Positions 53,743 to 63,531 of a stretch of 64,000 nt of DNA are shown piece by piece. Below the pieces are notes generated by a model, which saw only the letters and a list, made by a program, of their open reading frames with translations, made no database searches and was not told where the DNA came from. The first letter of the stretch is position 1. Each line of letters begins with the position of its first letter. The stretch is taken from positions 496,001 through 560,000 of the forward strand of contig CAWGDF010000001.1 of the NCBI GenBank assembly GCA_963821275.1, given 5' to 3'. The DNA comes from JACVRW01 sp963821275 (lineage in GTDB: Bacteria > Actinomycetota > Thermoleophilia > Solirubrobacterales > Thermoleophilaceae). The translations under genes and the position numbers were made by a program.

Positions 53743-54363
53743 GTGAACGAGCCTCCGGAAGCTGAAGAGGCCGCCGCGCTGGAGCTGCGCCGGCGCGCTC
53801 TTCGCCTGCTCGAGGAGAACCTGACTCGGGTGGAGACCACGCCGAGGCGCCCGATCGACCCCAACCTCGTCCGCACCGAGGCCGACCAGGCGGTGGTGAA
53901 CGTTTCGGCCGCATTCGACACGCTCGCCTCGCTCGGACTCGTGACCGAGGCGGATCGCGAGCGCTTCTACCGGCGGCTGCGGGAGATCACCAGCACCGCC
54001 TACGCCCCCTTCCGCGGCGTCCACCTGCGTCGCGTGGTGCGCGCGCCGGCCGCCCGTGAGGTTCCCGGGTTGCACCTGCTCGCGGCCGAGATCTACAGCG
54101 ACGGGGTTCTGCTGCGCTGGCTGTTCGTCTCGCCTCCGGCCGACCCCGACCGCGGCGGCGCCGAGCACCGCCCACCGCAGAGCTTCTCGCTCTGGGACGA
54201 CGTCGACACCGCCTACACCCCCCAGGGCGGGGGCTGGATCCCGGGCCAGCACCTGCGCGGCGACACGGCCTTCGTGCCTGCGCCCCCGGCGGAGGCGACA
54301 CGGCTGCTGATCGCCGCCGGCCGCCACCGGCACGAGCTGGCGCTGGGCGGGCCCGGGTCCTGA
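53743..54363 (+). CDS. protein of unknown function
   Basis: 206 residues from GTG 53743. An N-terminal helical part (EEAAALELRRRALRLLEENLTRVE, then FDTLASLGLVTEADRERFYRRLRE) is followed by a beta-rich part: FRGVHLRRVVRAPA, GLHLLAAEIYSDGVLLRWLFV, FSLWDDVDTAYTPQGGG, ATRLLIAAGRHRHEL. No known motif. It is independent of the upstream cupin, read 20 bp after it. If the gene on the other strand is corrected for a frameshift, the two no longer overlap. Confidence 0.65.
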   Translation: MNEPPEAEEAAALELRRRALRLLEENLTRVETTPRRPIDPNLVRTEADQAVVNVSAAFDTLASLGLVTEADRERFYRRLREITSTAYAPFRGVHLRRVVRAPAAREVPGLHLLAAEIYSDGVLLRWLFVSPPADPDRGGAEHRPPQSFSLWDDVDTAYTPQGGGWIPGQHLRGDTAFVPAPPAEATRLLIAAGRHRHELALGGPGS

Positions 54364-54393
54364 GCCCGCAGGGGGCGCAGGGCCAGCCAGGGA

Positions 54394-55921
54394 CTAGCCC
54401 GAAGGCGAAGGGGGTGGAGCCTGCTCGTCGGCGGGCAGAGAGGTGGTCGCGCGGCGGCGGAGCAGCGGGGGCCGCGGGCGGAGAAGCGGGAGCTGGCGGG
54501 GCCGCCGTCGCCGGCGGCGCGGTGGTCGTTGCCGGCGGAGGCGCGGCCGTCGCCGGCGGCGAGGTGGGTGCCGAGGGCGCGGGAGCAGGCGTAGCCGGAG
54601 CGGGCGCCGCCGGCGCCGGCGCGGCGGGAGCCGCCGGCGGCGGGGCCTCCGCCTCGTCCTCGTCGTCGCCGGGCTCCTCGTCGCCGGGATCGGCGGGTCC
54701 CGATCCGCTGCCGTCGTGCTGCTCGATCACCTCACGCCGCTCGCCGTCCCACGGGTAACGCTCGTCGCGGTCGTCACGGTCGCTCCCGGGGGCGCGATCC
54801 GCGTCGTCGTCGCTCTCCGGGGGCTCAGCGTCCTCCTCGGGCGGCGTCGCGTCGAGGGGCTCGTCGATGTCGGGATCCTCGCCGAGCCGACCGCTGTCCG
54901 CCTCCTCCGGCTCGTCCGGTTCGTCGGGCACCGGCTCGGGGCGCGGAGGATCGGCGTACGCGAGCACGACCCGCGGCTCGGGAAGCTGGATCGTGACCAC
55001 CGGAGTCCGTGCCGGGGGCGCTGGGGCTTCCACTGGGGCGGCGGGCGCGGGCTGGGTCGAGGCCACCTCGCCGGAGTCGGTCGAGCCGGAGAGAGCCTTG
55101 GGCGCCGCTCCCCCGCCTCCGCCCGCCGCAGCGGTGCGACCGGAGTCCGCGGTCTGCGCGGCCGCAGCTGCAGCGCCCTTGGATCCGCCGGCGCCCGCGG
55201 TCCCGGGCTCGGGCGCCGCGAACACGGGGGCCGCGCCGCCGGAACCAAGCGAGGCAATGGCAAGCGGGTCCTCGACCGCCGGGGCAGGATCGCTGCCGGC
55301 GCTCCCGCGCGGCGACGACCGGTCCGCCACGTCGGCCTCGTCGTTGGCCGACTGCTCCAGCGGGCCGATCGGCAACACCCGCGTCTCATGGAGAAGAGTC
55401 AGGCCGATCGCGCCGGCCGCCACCGCGGCGCCGACGGGCAGCGGCGAGGTGAACGGAACCCGCAGAAGTGGACGGCGGAGCAGGGGGCGGCGCGACGGCT
55501 GGGCGGCCACCTCCTCGGCCTCCCCCGCCTCGGACTCGCTCTCCGCGACCACAGCCGGCGCAGCAACGAAGGGCTGCAGCGCGATGCGCGGGATCGTCTG
55601 CTCCACCAGTTCTTGCAGCGGCACCCGCCCGCCGGTGCGGCGATGCGTCCAGGCAATGGTCAGCAGGGCGCGGTCGAAGGCCCCGAGCAGATCGCGGCCC
55701 TTCGGGTCCGCACGCACGGCCGCCTGCCAGGCGGCATCGCAGTACTGAACGAGCGTGTCCCGCGGCAGGAGCGGGTAGCTCTCACGCGCACGCGCGAGAG
55801 CCAGCGCGCGCTGGACTTCGATGTCGCCCAGCGGGTTCAGACTTCCGTTGTCGTCGCCGCGCACCTCGCCACTGACCCCCGGCCCGGCACAATACGAAAT
55901 CTTGGAGGAAGTCTGCAACAC
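54394..55921 (-). CDS. Ala/Pro/acid-rich single-span membrane protein, apparent frameshift near C-terminus
   Basis: About 508 residues when one base is removed near 54445-54460. The uncorrected frame instead runs 400 bp further through the opposite gene, as a basic low-complexity tail. The N-terminal 120 residues form a helical domain (VQRALALARARESYPLLP, VQYCDAAWQAAVRADPKGRDLLGAF, LLTIAWTHRRTG). One membrane span follows (VGAAVAAGAIGLTLLH). The rest is disordered: Ala/Pro repeats, a highly acidic middle (DRDDRDERYPWDGE, DEEPGDDEDEAEAP) and a tail TTSLPADEQAPPPSPSG. Start GTG 55921 or GTG 55861; a TTGCAG-N18-TATTGT promoter-like pair inside the first codons favours 55861. Divergent from the ParA gene. 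Function unknown. Confidence 0.6.
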
Positions 55922-55941
55922 CTACCGGGTATAGAGAGACG

Positions 55942-57066
55942 ATGACCGAGGATTCGCCCCCCGGGCCTCCCCGCTTTCGCCTCACCGGCACCACGGCCGG
56001 CCCGCGACCCCCTCGCGCCCGCAAGCCCGCGGCGGAATCCCCGCCCCCCGCCGCCCCGGAGCGGGAGACGCCGGCCCGGAAGGAGCCCGAGCCTCCGCGC
56101 CGCATCCCCGACTCGGCCCGCTTTCGCCGCGGCGACGTCTACTCGCGGCCGGTGGTGGAGGGACGCGAGCTACAGGAGAACGCCTGGTCGCGGCTGCGTG
56201 GCCGGCTGCGCACCCTGGCCACCAGCGAGGGCGAGCGGCGCGAGCAGGAGCTGGAGGAGTCCCTTACCGGAGCGCCACAGGCCACGCGCTCTAACACGAT
56301 CGCCGTCGTCTCGCCGAAGGGTGGAGTGGGCAAGACCACCTGCACCTTCATTGTCGGCAACCTGCTCGCCGAGGCGCTCAACCTGCGTGTGGTCGCCGTG
56401 GACGCCAACCGCGACTTCGGGACGCTAGCCTCGCTCACCCCGGACGACGGGCGCAGCGACCGTTCGCTTGCCGACCTGCTTCCCCACGTCGACCACATCG
56501 AGTCCGTATCCGACGTGCTCGCGTACGTCTCGCAGCTACCCAGCGGGCTGCACGTGCTCGCGGCTCCGGAGCAGGCCGAGGTGATGGCGGCGATGACCCC
56601 GGAGGCCTACGGCGATGTGCTCGACCTGCTCGGGCGCTTCTACGAGGTGATCCTGCTCGATCTCGGGACCGGCATCGTGGATCCGCTGGCCCAGTTCGGC
56701 ATCCGCCGCGCCGACCAGGCGCTGCTGGTCACAACACCCGAGTACGTCACCGCCGAGAAGGTTCTGGGCGCGCTGCGCTATCTGAACGCCGAGGCCGGCT
56801 GGGACAGCGGCGGCGACGAAGAGAGCATCAACCGCAAGCGCCTGACGGTGGTCCTCAATCGCGCGCCGTCCGAGCGCTCGGGCGACCGCCAGGTGATCGA
56901 GTCCGCCTTCCGCCGCTTCGGGATCGGCCGGCACGTGACCATTCCCTACGACGATCGCCTCCGTGTGATGCTCGACTCCGCCACGTACTCGCTGGACGCC
57001 CTGCGGCGCGACACGCGGCTTCCGGTCAAGCGCCTGGGCGTAGAGGTCGTGGAGAAGCTGATCTGA
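55942..57066 (+). CDS. EspI-like ParA/MinD-family ATPase with Pro-rich N-terminus
   Basis: 374 residues. The first 115 are Pro/Arg/Ala-rich and disordered (PPGPPRFRLTG, RKPAAESPPPAAPERE). The P-loop domain then has the deviant Walker A VVSPKGGVGKTTCTFIVGNLL, a DxNRDFGTL variation of the usual switch and VILLDLGTGIVDPL as Walker B. LHVLAAPEQAEVM and QALLVTTPEYVTAEKVLGALR follow. This order, a Pro-rich head and a MinD-like ATPase, is that of mycobacterial EspI and related ATPases. It starts 20 bp from the divergent Ala/Pro-rich membrane protein and precedes a coiled-coil membrane protein. Likely positions or regulates a membrane complex. Confidence 0.85.
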   Translation: MTEDSPPGPPRFRLTGTTAGPRPPRARKPAAESPPPAAPERETPARKEPEPPRRIPDSARFRRGDVYSRPVVEGRELQENAWSRLRGRLRTLATSEGERREQELEESLTGAPQATRSNTIAVVSPKGGVGKTTCTFIVGNLLAEALNLRVVAVDANRDFGTLASLTPDDGRSDRSLADLLPHVDHIESVSDVLAYVSQLPSGLHVLAAPEQAEVMAAMTPEAYGDVLDLLGRFYEVILLDLGTGIVDPLAQFGIRRADQALLVTTPEYVTAEKVLGALRYLNAEAGWDSGGDEESINRKRLTVVLNRAPSERSGDRQVIESAFRRFGIGRHVTIPYDDRLRVMLDSATYSLDALRRDTRLPVKRLGVEVVEKLI

Positions 57067-57076
57067 GGCCCGGCGC

Positions 57077-57412
57077 GTGACCCGCACCATCAGGGAGCGC
57101 CCCCGGCTGGCGGCGATCACGGCGCTCGGGCTGGCCTGCCTGGTTGCGCTGGGCCTCGCCCTGGGGCTCCTGCTCGGAGGCGACGACGACTCCGGCTCCG
57201 AGAGCGCGGCTGCCGCCCAGGAACAGCGGGCGGCAGCGCTGGAGCTGGAGTCCAAGCTGGACGCCGCCAACGCGAGGGCAGCGGGCTTGGAGCAGGCGGC
57301 CGCAAGGCAGCGCTCCCGTGCCCAGGTCTGGAGGGAACGGGCGCTCCGAGCGGAGCAGCGCAGCCGAGCCCTTCGTCGCGCGCTCACGCAAGCGCAGCCC
57401 GAATCGGACTAG
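57077..57412 (+). CDS. single-span membrane protein with coiled coil
   Basis: 111 residues from GTG 57077. A basic start (TRTIRERPRLAA) leads into one hydrophobic segment (ITALGLACLVALGLALGLLLGG), then an acidic link (DDDSGSES) and a continuous Ala/Arg/Glu/Gln helix to the end (about residues 40-110) with heptad-like spacing. It lies 10 bp after the ATPase gene and is surely cotranscribed. It could anchor or oligomerise a complex with the ATPase and the divergent membrane protein. Confidence 0.72.
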   Translation: MTRTIRERPRLAAITALGLACLVALGLALGLLLGGDDDSGSESAAAAQEQRAAALELESKLDAANARAAGLEQAAARQRSRAQVWRERALRAEQRSRALRRALTQAQPESD

Positions 57413-57456
57413 GCTCAGCAGGCGGCGCCCGCGGAGCGACGTCATACCGCGCCGAG

Positions 57457-57897
57457 TCAGCGCTCGGGGCGCTCGATGCGGACGCGCACGGCCGGACCGG
57501 GCGCCATCAGCTGCTGTCCGGGAGGCTCGTAGAGCACGAGCTCCCGCTTGACCGAGCGGCGCACCCTTTCGAGCTCGGCCTCGAGCTCCTCCTGCACCCG
57601 GCCCGCCTGGCGCTCCAACACGCGCATGCGCCGGCGCATCCGCTTGATCTCGCGCTCCAGCTCGAACACCTTCTCGACCCCGGCGAGGTTCATGCCGAGC
57701 TCGGTGGTCAGCTCCTGGATTCGGAGCAGCCGGTCGACGTCCTCCTGCGAGTAGAGCCGCGTGTTCTTCGGTGAGCGCTTGGGCGTGATCAGTCCCCGCG
57801 ACTCGTAGATCCGAAGCGTCTGGGGATGCATCCCGGCCAGCTCGGCCGCCACCGAGATCATGTAGACGCCGCGGTCGCTGTCGGGGGACTGTGCCAT
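57457..57897 (-). CDS. hspR: heat-shock repressor HspR (MerR family)
   Basis: 146 residues. The MerR-type HTH reads GVYMISVAAELAGMHPQTLRIYESRGLITPKRSPKNTRLYS, followed by a long coiled-coil helix (LELEREIKRMRRRMRVLERQ and VQEELEAELERVRRSV). HspR binds inverted repeats in the promoters of dnaK and clpB and is released when DnaK is titrated by unfolded proteins. It lies last in the dnaK-grpE-dnaJ-hspR operon, the usual actinobacterial order, immediately after the dnaJ stop. Confidence 0.96.
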   Translation of the reverse strand: MAQSPDSDRGVYMISVAAELAGMHPQTLRIYESRGLITPKRSPKNTRLYSQEDVDRLLRIQELTTELGMNLAGVEKVFELEREIKRMRRRMRVLERQAGRVQEELEAELERVRRSVKRELVLYEPPGQQLMAPGPAVRVRIERPER

Positions 57898-58995
57898 CTA
57901 CCGATTCTGCGAGAGCAGGCCCTCTCTCGGGTTGCCGTCGATGACCGACGCCAGCTCGTCGACCGCCTCCTCCTGCTCGCGCGACAGCGAGCTGGGCACA
58001 TCGATGTTGAGCCGGTAGTGGATGTCGCCGCGTCCTCGCCCGCTGAGCTTCGGCGGGCCCTCGCCGCGCAGACGCTGCACGGTGCCGTGCTTGGTGCCCG
58101 GGGGCACGCGGATCCGCTTCGTGCCGCTGAGCGTGGGCACCTCGATCGTGGCTCCGCGAATGGCCTCGGGGATGGTGATGGGCACGTCCACCTCGAGGTT
58201 GTCGCCGCGGCGCGCGAAGATCGGCGACTCGGTGACCCGGGTGATCGCGTACAGGTCGCCCGCCGGACCGCCGCGCAGCCCGGCCTCGCCCTTCCCCGCC
58301 AGCCGCACCCGGCTGCCGTCCCGGACCCCCGCCGGGATGTTCACGCGATACCGCTTGACCTGACGCGTGCGCCCGGCTCCGCTGCAGGTGGGGCAGGGAT
58401 CCTTGATCTCGGTGCCGGTGCCTCCGCACTGCCGGCAGGGCTGGGAGATCGAGAACAGGCCCTGCGACTCGGCCTCGACCCCGCGCCCCTGGCAGCGGCT
58501 GCAGACGGTGGGCTGGGTGCCCGGCTTTGCGCCGGTGCCGTGACAGGTGGGGCAGGGAGCGGACAGCGGCACCGATACCGGCACCTGGGCGCCCTCCATG
58601 GCTTGGTCGAAGGAGATGTGCACCTCGGTCTCGAGGTCGCGGCCGCGCTCCGACGGGCGCGGCCCGCCTCGCGCACCGCCGGCGTTGCCGAACAGATCGG
58701 AGAGGATGTCGCCGAAGCCTCCGAAGCCGCCCTGACCGGTCCGGAAGGACCCCGGGTCGAACCCGCCCCCGCCGAAGATGCCGCCGCCGGAGTCGTAGGC
58801 CTTCCGCTTGTCGTGGTCGGAGAGGATCGAGTAGGCCTCCTGGACGTCCTTGAAGCGCTCCTCGGCCGCCTCGTCGCCGTTGTTCCTGTCCGGGTGGTAG
58901 TCGCGGGCGAGCTTGCGGTAGGCCTTCTTGATCTCCTCGTCGGAGGCCTTCCTGGAGACGCCAAGCGTCTTGTAGGGATCCTTGACCGCCGCCAT
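57898..58995 (-). CDS. dnaJ: co-chaperone DnaJ
   Basis: 365 residues from ATG 58995; a longer open frame to 59193 overlaps grpE and is not real. The J domain has DPYKTLGVSRKASDEEIKKAY and the HPD loop (YHPDRNNG). Then come the G/F-rich region (GGGIFGGGGFDPGSF), four zinc-finger CXXCXGXG repeats (CPTCHGTG, CSRCQGRG, CRQCGGTG, CPTCSGAG) and the C-terminal substrate domains. The linker contains DILSDLFGN. It stimulates DnaK ATPase. Operon with grpE and hspR. Confidence 0.97.
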   Translation of the reverse strand: MAAVKDPYKTLGVSRKASDEEIKKAYRKLARDYHPDRNNGDEAAEERFKDVQEAYSILSDHDKRKAYDSGGGIFGGGGFDPGSFRTGQGGFGGFGDILSDLFGNAGGARGGPRPSERGRDLETEVHISFDQAMEGAQVPVSVPLSAPCPTCHGTGAKPGTQPTVCSRCQGRGVEAESQGLFSISQPCRQCGGTGTEIKDPCPTCSGAGRTRQVKRYRVNIPAGVRDGSRVRLAGKGEAGLRGGPAGDLYAITRVTESPIFARRGDNLEVDVPITIPEAIRGATIEVPTLSGTKRIRVPPGTKHGTVQRLRGEGPPKLSGRGRGDIHYRLNIDVPSSLSREQEEAVDELASVIDGNPREGLLSQNR

Positions 58996-58999
58996 GGGT

Positions 59000-59617
59000 C
59001 TACCCGGAGACGACCACGCGGGCCGGACGGAGCACCGAGCCGTTGGCGCGGTAGCCCTTCTCGACCACGTCCAACACCACGCCCGGCTCCGCACCGTCCT
59101 GACTGCGGGTCGAGAGGGCGTCGTGCACGGTCGGGTCGAAGGACTCGCCCTTGGGGTCGAACTGCTCGACGCCGTTGCGCTCCAGCACCGCAATCAGCTC
59201 CGAGTGCACGAGCCGCACCCCCTCTGCGAGGTGCTGCTCGCCCTCGCCGGCCGAGTTGAGCGCCCGCTCGAGGTTGTCCACCACGGGCAGGAGCTCGCGC
59301 ACGAGCCCGCCGCGGGCGCGCTCACCCGCCGCGGCGGCCTCCTTCGCCGCGCGCTTGCGGAAGTTCTCGAAGTCGGCCTGGGTGCGGCGGGCCACGTCGA
59401 GGTACTCGTCGCGCTCACGCGTCGCGCGGGCGAGCGGATCTTCGTCCTCGGCCTCTTCCTTCTCGGCCATGCGCTCGGCCTCGTTCGAGGCGTCCTCGTC
59501 GCCGCCGGGCTCGCCGGCCTCGTCGCGCGAGGTGACCGGCTCCTCCTCGGGAGCGACCGGCTCCTCGGCCGGCCGCTCGTCCGCGGCCGGCCGCTTCTGC
59601 TCGTACGGATTGGCCAT
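59000..59617 (-). CDS. grpE: nucleotide exchange factor GrpE
   Basis: 205 residues. The N-terminal 60 residues are acidic and disordered (EEPVAPEEEPVTSRDE). A long helix begins at ARATRERDEYLDVARRTQADFENFRKR, followed by the dimer helices and VRELLPVVDNLERAL. The beta domain carries VEQFDPKGESFDPTVHDAL and VVLDVVEKGYRANGSVLRPARVVVS. It releases ADP from DnaK. It is 3 bp from the dnaK stop. Confidence 0.96.
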   Translation of the reverse strand: MANPYEQKRPAADERPAEEPVAPEEEPVTSRDEAGEPGGDEDASNEAERMAEKEEAEDEDPLARATRERDEYLDVARRTQADFENFRKRAAKEAAAAGERARGGLVRELLPVVDNLERALNSAGEGEQHLAEGVRLVHSELIAVLERNGVEQFDPKGESFDPTVHDALSTRSQDGAEPGVVLDVVEKGYRANGSVLRPARVVVSG

Positions 59618-59619
59618 GG

Positions 59620-61539
<1,920 letters not shown>

Positions 61540-61577
61540 CCGTTAGTGCTCCTTTATCGCCTAATCTTCAGTGGAAT

Positions 61578-61596
61578 AAATCTAAGCGGAAGTATG
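61578..61596 (-). promoter_or_regulatory. dnaK promoter and putative HspR operator
   Basis: On the minus strand CATACT (61591-61596), preceded by TGC, could be an extended -10. After 4 nt CTTAGATTT (61578-61586) follows, identical to the 9-mer behind the clpB -10 box. A second related AATCTTCAG/CTGAAGATT segment lies 7-15 bp further downstream, so a larger dyad or repeat is possible. Confidence 0.5.
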
Positions 61597-61681
61597 GCAG
61601 ATTTTCCGCCGCCTGCCAGAGCAGCCGAGCGGAATCGACCGGGGCCCGCGCGAATGCGGTCATTTAGGCTTCCCGCCGCTC

Positions 61682-62212
61682 GTGACCGCACTCCTGCGTC
61701 TCGCTCTGCTGCTCGTCCTCGTCGGGTCGCCTGCGGCGGGGTGTGGGGGCGACGACGAGGGGGGCGCCGGCGACAGCGCCGGGTCGGCCGAGACTCAGAC
61801 CGAGACCAGCATCATGGAGACCCTGGCCCGGCTCAAGGATACGAGCACCAAGCCGGAGATCCCGAAGCCGACCGGCTCGCCGCCCCGCAGGCTGGTCACG
61901 GAGGACATCGTCAAGGGCAAGGGGCGGCCGGCAAGGCCGGGCGACAGGGTCACCATCCAATACGTAGGGATGGCCTTCTCCACCGGCGAGCAGTTCGACG
62001 CCTCGTGGGACATCGGCCAGCCCTCGGAGTTCCGGCTGGGAGCAGGCCAGGTGATACCCGGCTGGGACAAGGGCATCGTGGGCATGCGCAAGGGCGGCCG
62101 GCGGCAGCTGACGATTCCCCCGGAGCAGGCCTACGGCTCGGAAGGTCGCGCGCCGGACATCGCGCCGAACGAGACGCTGGTGTTCGTCGTCGACCTCCTG
62201 TCGGCCCGCTAG
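61682..62212 (+). CDS. FKBP-type peptidyl-prolyl isomerase lipoprotein
   Basis: 176 residues from GTG 61682. Lipoprotein signal with lipobox near SPAAGC (Cys about 21), a Ser/Gly/Glu-rich spacer, and an FKBP domain (about 85-176): GDRVTIQYVGMAFSTGEQFDASW, VIPGWDKGIVGMRKGGRRQLTIPPEQAYG. The residues lining the proline pocket (Tyr, Phe, Asp, Trp, Tyr) are in place. It assists folding outside the membrane. It is divergent from dnaK, 142 bp apart, and converges on the next gene with a 4-bp overlap. Confidence 0.92.
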   Translation: MTALLRLALLLVLVGSPAAGCGGDDEGGAGDSAGSAETQTETSIMETLARLKDTSTKPEIPKPTGSPPRRLVTEDIVKGKGRPARPGDRVTIQYVGMAFSTGEQFDASWDIGQPSEFRLGAGQVIPGWDKGIVGMRKGGRRQLTIPPEQAYGSEGRAPDIAPNETLVFVVDLLSAR

Positions 62213-63531
62213 TGCGCGAAGCTCAGGGCGTAGGCGATGAAGGCGACGCACATCAGCGCGATCCCCGCGTAGTCCCAGAGGTTGCGCAGGTCCGGCGGCC
62301 GGGCCAGCAGCGCGAGGGCCAGCAGCGCGAAGGGATCGAAGTACTTCTGGTAGACGAGGCGCACGGGCAGAGTCGACAGCAGGAACGCCGCCAGGTAGAC
62401 CGCCGCCAGCGACTCGAGCCCCGCCCGCCGGACCAGGAGCAGGACCGCCCCGCAGCCCAGCGGCACGAGCAGCCAGAAGAGCAGCGAGCTGCCGAGCACC
62501 ACCGGCACGCGATCGGAGAGCTTCCAGAGGTAGCCGGCGTCTCCGGCCTGGCCGGGGACGATCGCCTGGTAGGCCAGCGGTGACAGGAGCAGGAGGAGCA
62601 CCCCGACCGCCACGGCCAGCCCGATCTGCACCCTGAGCGAGGTGCGCCAGAGCCGTCCGCGCCGCACCAGTGACGGCCCGAAGACCAGCACGGCGTAGCC
62701 GCCGAGGAGCGCCAGCGTGAACACCGCCGTGCGCAGGGTCAGCGCGTCGCGCCCGACACCGGGGCGATCCGTGCAGAGCCCGCAGGAGGCCGGGTCGGCC
62801 CCCGGGGGCACCAGCCCTCCCCACTCCACCACCAAGGCGGCCAGCGGCACCAGGGCGATTCCGAGCAGCGCGGCGCCGGCCGCCCGCCGCGCGAGCGGCG
62901 CGCGGCTGCGAAGCAGAAACCAGGCCGCCACCAGGGCCAGCCAGAGGAAGGACTGCCGGGTGAGCACCGCGCCCGCAATAGCCATGCAGGCGAGCGCGAA
63001 GGCGGCGAGGGATCCGCTGGAATGAAAGCGCTCGATTCGCTCGAGGGCCAGGAACGCGAACAGGAGCGCCAGGTTGTCCGTGAGCAGCGTGAACGAGGCG
63101 CCGAAGACGTACGGCGACAGCGTGAACACGAGCGTCAGGGCAAACGCCGGCCAGGCGCCCAGCGGCGTGGCGCGGCGCAGGAGGTGAAGAAGCGCGAGCG
63201 CCATCCCGTAGGAGATCGCCACGGACAGCAGCCGCAGCTTCCAGAGCTCGAAGCCGACCAGCTTGCCCCAGCCGGCCATGATCAGGTGGAAGAGAGGCGT
63301 CTGGGCCGACGGGTAGCTGGACAGGTCCAGCCTCTCCGACAGCTGGAGGACGGTGGGCAGCTGATACACGCGCGCGTCGCTGCCGTGGAAGGTGTCGATC
63401 TCCACGGTCAGGCCCTGGAGCACCGCGATCCCGATCAAGAACGGCAGCGCCAGCAGCGCGGCGAACAGCCAGCCCGGGGACTCGCTCCTCAGCGCCCCCG
63501 CGCGAGCGGCGGAGAACACCGCCCCGGTCAC
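62209..63531 (-). CDS. GT-C-type multi-pass membrane glycosyltransferase
   Basis: 440 residues from GTG 63531, overlapping the EamA stop (GTGA). About eleven membrane spans. The first extracytoplasmic loop carries acidic and His residues (VEIDTFHGSDARVYQLPTVLQ), as in lipid-linked-sugar-using GT-C enzymes, and later LVYQKYFDPFALLALAL near the C-terminus. The arrangement is reminiscent of the ALG10/GT39-type families, but assignment to one is uncertain. Likely adds a sugar to an envelope polymer or protein outside the membrane. Confidence 0.7.
   Translation of the reverse strand: MTGAVFSAARAGALRSESPGWLFAALLALPFLIGIAVLQGLTVEIDTFHGSDARVYQLPTVLQLSERLDLSSYPSAQTPLFHLIMAGWGKLVGFELWKLRLLSVAISYGMALALLHLLRRATPLGAWPAFALTLVFTLSPYVFGASFTLLTDNLALLFAFLALERIERFHSSGSLAAFALACMAIAGAVLTRQSFLWLALVAAWFLLRSRAPLARRAAGAALLGIALVPLAALVVEWGGLVPPGADPASCGLCTDRPGVGRDALTLRTAVFTLALLGGYAVLVFGPSLVRRGRLWRTSLRVQIGLAVAVGVLLLLLSPLAYQAIVPGQAGDAGYLWKLSDRVPVVLGSSLLFWLLVPLGCGAVLLLVRRAGLESLAAVYLAAFLLSTLPVRLVYQKYFDPFALLALALLARPPDLRNLWDYAGIALMCVAFIAYALSFAH

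Noticed and set aside
53987..54393. C-terminal 140-residue extension of the Ala/Pro-rich protein through the opposite gene
   Set aside because: Best explained by a frame error near 54450. In the next frame the protein ends naturally at 54394 and the overlap disappears.
54440..54640. CRISPR-like or tandem repeat signal in the Ala/Pro-rich region
   Set aside because: Irregular GCC/GGC-rich codons for Ala and Pro; no fixed repeat length or unique spacers.
54414..55945. Plus-strand Gly/Arg-rich frames opposite the Ala/Pro-rich gene
   Set aside because: The minus-strand frame has a helical domain and membrane span; plus-strand frames are pure low-complexity shadows.
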